The notes below the pieces were generated by a model. That model saw nothing but the letters and a program-made list of their open reading frames with translations. It was not told the DNA's origin and did no database searches. From positions 19,778,001 through 19,842,000 of the forward strand of contig OX387203.1 of the NCBI GenBank assembly GCA_947561715.1: a DNA stretch of 64,000 bases, in the 5' to 3' direction. This DNA comes from Ascidia mentula. Taxonomy: Eukaryota > Chordata > Ascidiacea > Phlebobranchia > Ascidiidae. A program made the position numbers and the translations under genes. Below are positions 29,701-41,700 of this stretch, piece after piece; within the stretch, counting starts at the first letter, position 1; the number at the start of each line of letters is the position of its first letter.

Positions 29701-32700
29701 TCACGAACCAAAGTGTTTATGTTGTTTAAAATCACGTGTCGATGATTGTTCGTGAAAGCTTTGTGATAAACCTGTTAATCACGTCGTGATGTGAAATCGA
29801 TTTTCTTGAAGGGGCGAAAATCTACATCGTCAGGTACTTTCCCGCAACTGATAACACCACGATACATTCACAAACAACAAACAGAACGTCATCAACATTA
29901 AGTTCCCTGGTCCCCGGGACAACTTATGTCATCACAGTGACGTCAATCAACTTCGAAGATCGTTACAGCGCCGCAAGTGTTGAAATTCGAGAAACTACCC
30001 GTAAGCAAATGATTATTTGAATCCTTTACTTGATTTAAATTTTAATTTTCCAAACAGGACCGGCGGTCACGACCGGACTAACTTCCAATGACGTAACAAC
30101 TACGTCAGTATCGTTGTTGTGGCAACCCGTGCAAGGTTTGTTTGCATTGCTGATTAGTTGTGAGAAATGTTATTTTACTTTTGCTTTACAGGCGCCGAAA
30201 AATACGAGGTATTTTACCGAGCCAATAGCAGTTCGTCTAAGCGTCACGTGATTGAAAGCGTCACACCGGAAGTTGATGTGATTGGTTTATATCCAGGCAC
30301 GTGGTATGAGTTTGTTGTATTCTCTGTTGGAATAAAAGACAGAAGAAACAACAAAGGAAGTGAAAAAATACAAATACAAACAGGTAAGTGTCCAACTTGT
30401 TGAAATAACAAACAAACACCAACAAAAAACTTCATCTTAGTACCAAGTGCTCCACAAAATGTTACTATCACCAATGTTACTACGTCATCAATTACCGTTA
30501 CTTGGAATGACGTCATTGGTAGGGCATTGTGTAAACGGCGGATGTAATATACGTCAATAGAAACATTTTGTAATGCAGGAACTGCTAAATACAAAGTTGA
30601 ATATGGCACAACGGAAGATGACGTCACTAACATTATAGAGACGAATGTGACGTACATAAAAGTGACGTCATTGTTGGGTGGTACGACGTATTGGTTTGTT
30701 GTGAAAAGTATTGGCGAGGAAAGTAGAATTAGCGAAGGGAGTGCTGAAGTTCGTGACGTAACAGGTTTGTATGACGTCACAGTGGTTATTTTACCACATT
30801 CTCTTTGTTTTTTTGGAAAGATTAATCATTGATATTTGTTGCTGAGATCAGTAGATATTTAGATACTTCCTGTATCTTCCATTTTGTTTTCTACCAAATA
30901 TGGATCGGCTACAAAGATTTTGCTGAAAATTCACGGATGGAGAAAATGCATATAAAAATTTGCATGATTTCACGCATGATTGCCTGCACGCATGACATCA
31001 CTACTTTCTATGTTTGATTTCTATGGATTATTTATGTTCAATATTTCAGTTCCAACATCGGCTGGTCCTCCAAAAGTTACTGACGTCACCACGAATTCGA
31101 TTACGTTATCATGGAATGACGTCAAAGGTTTGTAAGCAACAAATCTACCAGATGACATAAATACCAGAGCAGAAACATAGAAAACAAGTGTCCAAAAATG
31201 AAAATTTGGACGAATAAAATCAAACTATTTTTATTTTAAGGGACACAACTTTACGTCATAAAAGTAAGAAATTCTCTTGATGAAGTCATAATGGAAATAA
31301 ACGGTAGCAGATCTTACATCACAATCGAAGGATTACATGCTGGAATAGTTTACAACTTTTCTATTCTCACTGTTGGTCGTTCCGGTCGAGTTAATAACAT
31401 TGAAGATTCGTTTGTGACGCAACAAACAGGTTTGTGTTTATAATTGTCAATCAACATTTACAAACATGAATTATTTTTCTAGTTCCCAACCCACCAGGAA
31501 ATTTCCGCATTAGTGACGTCACCACCACAAATGCAACAGCCTCATGGGATGACGTAATAGGTAAAGCTTTTATTGAGGAAAGGCCCTAGAAAATGTCGTC
31601 CAACGTATTTTTATTCAGGGGCTCATTCTTACCTCCTTGTGCGCCAATCACAAAATGTATCACAATCTTTACTTATCACGTCACAAACATCATTCGAATT
31701 TGATGATTTACTCCCTGGAATCTTGTACACGTTCTCGGTGAAGGCAGTCGGTGACGTCACAAGCTCAAAATCTCCCACAATCCAAATCCAGACAGGTTTA
31801 AGGTTGTCCCTCGGTTAAACCACAAATAATTTTATGCTATTCCTTTCTTAGTTCCCTTGGCCCCTACATCACTGACAGTTGCCGCTGTGACGCCACATTC
31901 GGTGGATCTACAATGGAACGACGTTATAGGTTTTAACACTTTCAAACATCAGTTGTCTTTGTCATAGCAATTATCATCATTAGGTGCAAGAAATTATGTG
32001 GTCAACGTCACAAACTCGGACAGCGATGAAGTCATCAAGACTTTAATAGTTGAAGAAAACAAGGCGGAAGTTCACGAGTTGGAAGCTGGAGTTTTCTACG
32101 AGTTCTTGGTGTTTTCTGTCGGCGAACAAACAAATCGACAAAACGCATTTGTGACGCAACAAACAGGTAAATAATGGCGTCGTCATAAAAGGTAAATAAT
32201 GACGTAAACTTACTTGCAATAAAACTATTTTGTTTCAGTTCCGGGTATTCCACAAAACGTCAGAGCTAATGATGTCACTTCATTATCAATAGCGCTTATG
32301 TGGGATGACGTCATAGGTAGCGTAAATTCACAGTTTTTAAATATTTGTTGTAACTTTGTGGGTTGCTAGGCAACACCGGTTATAGAGTGGAGGTTATTAG
32401 AAGCGAAAATCGCACAACGATTCATACGAAAAACTCTTCTGTTGTTATCGATGATTTGAGTCCTGGCATCACGTATCGGTTCACGGTGAAAGCATTTGGT
32501 CACGGATATCTCACGAGCGAATCATCACAGGAAGTTGAAGAACAAACAAGTGGGTAACGGATGGGGATGTGAAATTGTGATGGAATCAAAAAAGTGAATC
32601 CAGTCCAGAAACTGATTGATCTCAAATTGCACCGGGCTAAGTTTAACCATCTGTGAAAGTGATTGATCTCATATTGTACCCGGCTAAGTTTAACCATCTG

Positions 32701-35700
32701 TGAAAGTGATTGATCTCAAATTGTACCGGGCTAAGTTTAACCATCTGTGAAAGTGATTGATCTCATATTGTACCCGGCTAAGTTTAACCATCTGTGAAAG
32801 TGATTGATCTCATATTGTACCCGGCTAAGTTTAACCATCTGTGAAAGTGATTGATCTCAAATTGTACCGGGCTAAGTTTAACCATCTGTGAAAGTGATTG
32901 ATCTCAAATTGTACCGGGCTAAGTTTAACCATCTGTGAAAGTGATTGATCTCAAATTGCACCGGGCTAAGTTTAACCATCTGTGAAAGTGATTGATCTCA
33001 TATTGTACCCGGCTAAGTTTAACCATCTGTGAAAGTGATTGATCTCAAATTGTACCGGGCTAAGTTTAACAATCTGTGAAAGTGATTGATCTCAAATTGT
33101 ACCGGGCTAAGTTTAACCATCTGTGAAAGTGATTGATCTCAAATTGTACCGGGCTAAGTTTAATCATCTGTGAAAGTGATCATAACGAATAAGTTTTGCA
33201 AACACACTTCGGCTTTCGATCACATATAAAGTTGTCAGATTATATTCATGTGATCCTGATCTCATTTGCAGTCCCATTGCCTCCCACTCACTTGCAAGTT
33301 AACAACGTTTCATCCACAACGATTCAAGTTGAATGGAAGTACATGAAAGGTAGTTTGAATACAACAGAATCGTTGACAAAAAAAAACTAAATCAACTTTT
33401 TTAGGTGCTGTATACTACCGTGTTGACGTCACCATCCACGACTCGGGTGATGTCATAATAAAAAAAGAAATTACTGCAAACAAAACAGAAATAGAAGGAC
33501 TTTCTCCCGGCTTGTTTTATAAACTTGTGATTTACTCTATTGGTGAAAATAGAAGAATAAGCGAAACAAACGCCTCTGTGATTCAACAAACAGGTACCGC
33601 AAGACAGTTCGACCAGCTATCAGATCTCATCGGTGACAGTAATTCACTAAACTGATGAGACCTGGTAGCTTATTAGCTGAGGCAAGTATCATTGACTTAC
33701 CTAAGATTATCTTACTTTCATATACTATAGTACCACAGCAGCCTTCCGGATTAACTATTGATGACGTCGCGACAAACTCATTGAGATTATCATTTCATGA
33801 CGTGCAAGGTATGATAAATGCTTGTCTGTGGTAATACACTGATGTCATTTATAATGATGACGTGCAGGTGCTTTCGGTTACGTCATTACTTTCAACTCGG
33901 AATCACGAAGAACAATAAGAATTGTGACGTCAGAAGTATCAAATGTGGTAGAGGGATTAATCCCAGGTGTGACGTATAGGTTCACAGTGAAAGCAGTTGG
34001 TCATGAAAATCTCACGAGCGAATCATCCCATGAAATTGTGCAACAGACAAGTAACAATCATATTTACGCTGGATATTCTTTATATTCATTTCAATATTTT
34101 TAGTACCTTTGTCCCCATCTAACCTTCGAGCTACACTTGTTACGTCACAAAGCATCGGTTTGGAGTGGCCGAGCGTTGTCGGGGCACGATCTTATATTGT
34201 CAACATAACAGACGAAGAGTTAAATTACGTCATAAATAGTGTGGAGTCGGAAAATAACGAGGCTGAAATATCAGGATTGGAGGCGGGAACTTTGTATGGT
34301 TTTGTTGTCCACTCTGTTGGTCACAAAGGAAGGATAAACGAACGCGGAAGTTCGCTTGTTACGCAACAAACTGGTAACTTTGTGCTTTTGTTATCAAATA
34401 TTCATGGCGTTATATACATATATTTTTTATCTTTTTTAGCACCAAACGCCCCAAGCAACCTAATTGTTAATGATGTCACGATGACGTCAATATCGTTTTC
34501 TTGGAACATGGAAAAAGGTAAATCTATTTTTAATTTTTACTTTTATTGTTTTTGACTTCATTTGTCTCAAAGGTGCTGATGAATATCTGGTCATATTTTC
34601 CGAAATCGAACCGAAACAAAAGGGGAACATCACAACCAGTAATCATATGATCACAATTGAGGATCTTAAACCTGGGACGGAATACACTTTCATGGTGAAA
34701 GCAGTATCGCATGATGGTCACATGAGCGACTTTAGTAAACGCGTTACGGAAATGACACGTATGAATTTTTATACAAGTTATTTACGATAATAACATAGTA
34801 TTTCCGTGGGGAGGAACATTTCAATGAGTCTTTTCTTTCAAACATGACAATGTTAATAACGTAGTATTTTGGTTGTGATAAAAAGTTTGTAATAAAATAG
34901 AAATCATATCTCACTGCACAAAATATTTGTAGTGATTGGTTCTCCTGACCACGTCATAATTGCCGACGTCACAACGGACTCCATTAATATTCTTTGGAAT
35001 GCCGTCCAAGGTATACGTCACTGCTAAATTACAGCAAGCTTCGTCTAATGCGTTACGTCATTAGGTGCGTCGTCATACCGCCTTCAAGTTTTCCCTGATA
35101 TCGAGGGTTCAAGTGTAACATTTCCTATTGATGACGAACAATATGACGTAACTGGTGTTGTAGCGGGAACGCGGTACAGATTTCGAGTAAGAGCAGTGGA
35201 CCGGAAAGGACGAGAGGGCGCCACCTGGAGTCAGGAAGTGGAAACTGTCACTGGTTTGTTGAGAAAAAATAATTTAGTTTATACTCTATGATTATGACGT
35301 GTGCAAAACATTGTTTTCTAATATTTATAGTTCCACTTTCTCCTGGTGACGTTACGACATCGTCGGTGACGTCACAATCGTTTGTAATGACATGGAACCG
35401 AATGAAAGGTGCTTCTTAAATTTGCTTCAAAACATTTTTCAACTATTCCTTCATCATTATTTCAGGAGCTGTACTTTATGACGTCACCGTACGAAGTGGA
35501 ATCACAATTGTGACGTCACAGAAAGTGAAAGAAAATCGCGTGTCGGTGGTTGGGCTGGAGCCGGGTAGTTTGTATTTGTGCGAAATTCGTTCGGAGAATG
35601 TTTACGGATCTTCGAGTGACGTCACCAGTCTAACCCAACGAACAAGTCAGTAAAGTTCTGAAAAAATATTGTTTCATGAAATAAAAATATCACCAAAATA

Positions 35701-38700
35701 AAATATTTTTCTTGGTACCCAATAACGTCAGGAAAATGACGTAATCCCAGCATTTGTTTAATCGGCGCAAAATTTCATTGTAGTACCACTACCACCAGAT
35801 GGCGCCGAAGTGACGCATGTTGAGGAAGATTCGATGCAACTTGTTTGGAACTTTGTAACCGGTGAGTTGGTTAATGTATCACGAAATATTTGTAACCGGT
35901 GAGTTAGTTCACGAAATATTTGTAACCGGTGACTTGGTTCATGTATCACGACGTTATTTGTAACCGGTGAGTTAGTTCACGAAATATTTGTAACCGGTGA
36001 GTTGGTTCATGTATCACGAAATATTTGTAACCGGTGAGTTGGTTCATGTATCACGAAATATTTGTAACCGGTGAGTTGGTTCTTGTATCACGAAGTATTT
36101 GTAACCGGTGAGTTGGTTCATGTATCACGAAATATTTGTAACTGGTGAGTTGGTTCATGTATCACTAATTATTTGTAACCGGTGAGTTGGTTCTTGTATC
36201 ACGAAATATTTGTAACTGGTGAGTTGGTTCTTGTCAAAGGTGCTGAATCATACGAAGTAGAGATCCAACAAAGTGGGGGAAGATCATTTGTTATTTCAAC
36301 CAATCAGACATCAGCTTTAGTTCAAAACGTCCAATCAGGGACTCTATATCGAATTCACGTGACCGCGGTAACGCGCGAAAATTTAAGAAGTAGGCGGGTG
36401 ACGTCACTCACAGTTAGGACAAGTAAGTACTGAAGTTGTCATGACAATGCTAGTTATACGTTGTCGAACTTTAGGGCCACAATCCCCGACAAATCTTCAA
36501 AGTGAAAGAATAAATCGAACGTCGATCCGGTTGTCATGGGATCATGTGAGAGGTAAGCTTTCATATGAGAACCGCAAGAACCACAGAACAAGTTTTTCTT
36601 CACGTTGAACTTTCGCAAGGAATCCAAAAACAAACTTGATAAATGTTCGTGACTTATTGTTTCTATGGACAAGTTTGTCTTTTGTTTTTTAGGGGCTGTC
36701 ACATACAATATATACGTCATTAGCACGTCAAGCGACAAACGGAAAGCCACCACAGAATTTGAAACAAAGCTTACTGTGACGTCAAACAATGCCGTAATTA
36801 GTGATCTTAAACCAGGAGTGAATTACACGTTTGAAGTGACCGCAAATAACCTAGACGGGACTGAAAGCAAAAGAAGCCAATCTCTGACGCAACAAACATG
36901 TATGTATGATGTCACAAACCATTGTTGTCATGAAAAAGTTTTCACTTCACGTCATTCCAGATGCTCTTTTGCCCATTTTGCCAAGCACTGAGCAACCACT
37001 AGTAACCATTTCAAACACCAGCCAAACCAGCTTATTTGCCAGCTGGCCGAAAATCCCCAATGCTGATTCTTACGTCATCATACTACGTACCACCAGAGGC
37101 GTGAAAGAGTATACCGTTAGGTGAGTAGTTAAATAATAATCACTTTTTAAATAATAATCACACTTGACAAATCACAGGAACTCATTACAAACTTCGTTAC
37201 AAATAAACCTTCTCTTTGCCGACACTGATTATAATGTCACAATGAAAGCGCTTGCTTCCACTGGGGAGACAACGGAGGAAAGTTTCCCTCCGACGAGAAT
37301 CCAAACAAGTAAGTTTTACTTAAACCAAAGGTTGTTGGTTCAAATCCCACCCAACACGTTCCAGAACCTTTCCCACCTCGGACTCCTGTTGGAGTGAAAG
37401 CAACCAGAATCGGAGCCAATCATGTTGTTATTATTTGGAGAAAGGCATCTCGGGCTTTGTCATATGACGTCACAATAGTTAATAGCGATACCGGGGTTTC
37501 AAGAACAAGGTATTGTGTTTATGATCGACACAAGTTCGTTTGATTGACAGTCGCTTTGGTGGGCACAGAAATTTGAGAGAAAATACTGTCAACATTACCA
37601 ACCTGCGTCATCGTGAAAACTACGTCATCAGCGTGACGTCAGTAGGAAAATTTGAGAAGTCAAGAGAAAGTAAATCTATCACTGTAGTTCCCAGTAAGTA
37701 TTTTTCTAACTAAATGGGCCGGTGATACTTGTGACATCAGCATTGTGCCTTCATCAGTAAATATGTTTCCCGGTCTAAGTTTTTTTACCAAAACTTAACT
37801 CGGTGACATTTTGGCGTAAAATCAAAACCTGTTTCTGACTAAAAATGCATCAAGTTAACGATTATGTGTGGAAACTTTATTCAAGCAAGACTCAAAGTTT
37901 TTTGAAGTGGAAACAATTTTGTTGTTTTTGGTTCAGTTAATTCGATTATTTCTTCCCCAGGATTCCCTTCACCTGTCATGCCTCGTAATGTCGTCAGACC
38001 ATTGATCACAATAGGTTCTGTTACACATGACTCGTTCATTGTGACGTTACAAGCAATACCACACGCTGTGTCTTATGAAATCCTAGTTAGAAATCGTCGA
38101 TCAATTCCAAAAACAATTGGGTAAATTGTGTGTTCCTTGTATAGCTCAGTTTATATTGTAATTTATATTTTGGTTTATATGTAGTTTTAGTTGTAGTTTT
38201 TGTTGTAGTTTGTGTTATAGTTTATTTCGTAGTTTATATTGTAGTTTATATTGTAGATTATATTGTAGTTTATATTGTAGTTTATGTTGTAGTTTATATT
38301 GTAGATTATATTGTAGTTTATATTGTAGTTTGTATTGTATTTTATGCTGTAGTTTTTGTTGTAGTTTGTGTTGTAGTTTATTTCGTAGTTTATGTTGTAG
38401 TTTTGTTGTAGTTTTGTTGTAGTTTATATTGTAGCCTATTTTATGCTGTAGTTTTCGTTGTAGTTTGTATTGTAATTTATATTAAAGTTTATATTGTAGT
38501 TTTTATTGTAGATTATATTGTAGTTTATATTGTAGTTTATATTGTATTTTATGTTGTATTTTATGATGTAGTTTTTGTTGTAATTTATATTGTAGTTTAT
38601 TTCGTAGTTTATGTTGTAGTTTTTGTTGTAATTTATATTGTAGATTATATTGTAGTTTATATTGTAGTTTGTATTGTATTTTATGCTGTAGTTTTTGTTG

Positions 38701-41700
38701 TAGTTTGTGTTGTAGTTTATTTCGTAGTTTATGTTGTAGTTTTGTTGTAGTTTTGTTGTAGTTTATATTGTAGCCTATTTTATGCTGTAGTTTTCGTTGT
38801 AGTTTGTATTGTAATTTATATTAAAGTTTATATTGTAGTTTTTATTGTAGATTATATTGTAGTTTATATTGTAGTTTATATTGTATTTTATGTTGTATTT
38901 TATGATGTAGTTTTTGTTGTAATTTATATTGTAGTTTATTTCGTAGTTTATGTTGTAGTTTTTGTTGTAATTTACCTCGTTAAAACTCGAACCCGTAAGT
39001 TTGTTTCGTCACTATCTGACGAACAATGCAATTAGTGTAACTGCAATGGTGGCGTCACAATGACCATGTTTCTTACGTCATAATCTAGAACGAGCCGAAA
39101 GAGAGACGTTGAGAGGTAAATTCAAGGCCAGAATAACAGCAACACGCGGCAAAGCTTTGACTTGTATTACTTAATCCAGGCTTTTATTTCTTTGCTGCTA
39201 AATTATTTTGAGAATGACAGAAAAGCAAAATTCATGATAAAGAATTCACTCCAGGATTTGTGTTTATTTAAATTGTCTGAATCTGATCGAAGATTCAAAT
39301 TATCCCTATATAAATGCTAGAAATTTATGGCGCGATAAATCCTAGTTTTTAACGATTTAAACATTTCTCATAAAACCACACATGAAATTAACAATAAACC
39401 CTTCGAGACTTTCTGGTTAAGAAACCATCTCTTCTACTTCCTTCCCTTTTGCAATCAAAGCTTTGTCTAACTATTACATCACAATGGCATTTGTTGAAGT
39501 TGGAGCATGCATTAGGTTTATTCCAATAATATTTTTACTTCAAAATTATGTCAAATATTATTAGGCGACTAACAAAAAGTCTAACGTTAAACGGTAAGAC
39601 TCCATATAAATATTTATTTATATGTGAGAAAATGTATTGATTTCAAAGATCTATTGCGTTTACGTCATCAGATGAAATACTGACGCAATTGTGACGTAGG
39701 TCGGCTTGTTCCTGGAGTTCCGGGCGATTTTCAGATACTTCACGTCACGCCAAATGACGTTACAGTGACGTGGGAACGTGCATTGAGAGCTGTTAGTTAC
39801 CGCGTTAGAGCTCAGAACACCAAGTCTGGAAGAATTGTCGTTTTCGAGTTAGTTTCTTGTGTTTCGAATTTTGTGGTTATTTCTACAACCGCTGTTGTTT
39901 CCCTTAGCAACGCCACTCCACCCTACGTCATAAAGGGACTGACGTACAGAAACCATTACCAGTTATCTGTTATATCCATTGGAAGATTCTTTGATTCCAA
40001 ACCCTCAGCTTCTGTCCCTGTCAACATTCGTAAGTTTAACATTTCTATGATCACTATTATATCTGACGTCATATTTGCCAGCGTATCCTCGGGCCAACAA
40101 CGTTAGCGGCATCTCAATAAGTCAAATTACGTCATCGGGATTTCTGGTCACGTGGACTCCAACGCCCTTTGCAAGGTCATACATGCTTTTTGTTGCTATT
40201 GGCAACAGCATGGTGAGAAGAATCAACGGGATTTCTACAAACGAGGTAAAATCGACATTGTTTTCCCCCTCATACTTTTACTATTAGGGTATTTATGACG
40301 TTTCAGTATCGGTTGAAAAACCTTGCGGCAGGAACGCATTATAACGTCACAGTTAATGCGGTAAGTAGTGACGCAACGACGTTGACAGTTGGGGAGTGGG
40401 TTTCAGTGAAAACAGGTGAGAGTTATATTCACATCGACTCAGACTCGAGTCAGAAAGAAACAAATTTTTTGTGGATTTTTTAACAACAATATTTCGGTGC
40501 AGCTCCGTTCCTCCCGCTGGCAAGAAGCATTGTGACGGCAACAGGCGATCCGACCACAAGTATTCTAGAATCTATTGTCACCGCTTTCCTGGAAACACTA
40601 CAAACTATTCCAGAGTATGTTGACACGTGTTTTTTTTCTATTATTTAAAAAATCTGCATAATATTATCGTGACAAGTTTACCTTTTAGAAATTTTCTTGC
40701 AAAACATTTTCTACCTGTACAAGCAAACGATTCAACAATATTCAGTGGTCTCTGGCCAACGTTTCGATTTTAAAATGTTGAACTTCTAATAGTTTGCCGC
40801 AAGAAGGCGATGGACGACTAAATCGCGTTGGATTCGCTGCTGCAGAAGAATTAGAATTTCGATCGAAAGTTTTAGAACACGTCCAACAAATAACAAACGC
40901 CCTTCAATCAGCTGTTAATCAAAACTCAGGTAAAAACTGTCGTTTACGTCACTACTTTATGACGTCAATATGGTCTGTGGTAGGCGGGGTGACAAAGAAG
41001 ATATCTGTAAGAAGAAAACGCGAAACCGAGGAAGCGGCATTCGAAAGAATTGTCTCAATCGCGCGGGAAATAAAGCGACTCAAACAATCTCGAAAGGCGG
41101 GAAATGACTCTGTAAACTCTATTAGTGAACGCCTTGCGACGGCGTTATCAGTCGTTGTCACGTCACAAATGCATGACGTAACAGTGGATAGAGTGCAACC
41201 TATGTTGTTTCCATTGTTGAGACAACGACTTCGAATGATTCTTTTGGAGGAATCCCCTGTTGTATTACATTTGGGAAATTCCCTGACTGACGAACGTATT
41301 CTATCAACTTTTGCTCCACCTAGTGGTATAACCTCGACGGGGTTCAAGGTCATGTGGGTCGGATTCCAGAACGTGCACAGGTTGGAGTCCAGTTTGTTGG
41401 TTATTTTATTCCTTTTGCAACCCTACGTTGCCCTCCTTTAATTCAGGAACACTTTTAATTCTACTGACAGTTAAACCTTTCAGATTTAAGTTGGTCGTCA
41501 CCAAACTTGACGAGGATAGTTCAACTCCGGTATTCGAAGGTCTAAGGAGCGGAAGATCTGTCTTTATTTCTAATCTTCAGCCATCCACCAACTACGACGT
41601 CACAATTAGACCCACCACTTTGCGGGGTGACGTCATTCCTGGAATAGTGGGAAAGATTATAGTCACCACTTTACCCGCTCAGGAATCAGCAATCAACGTC

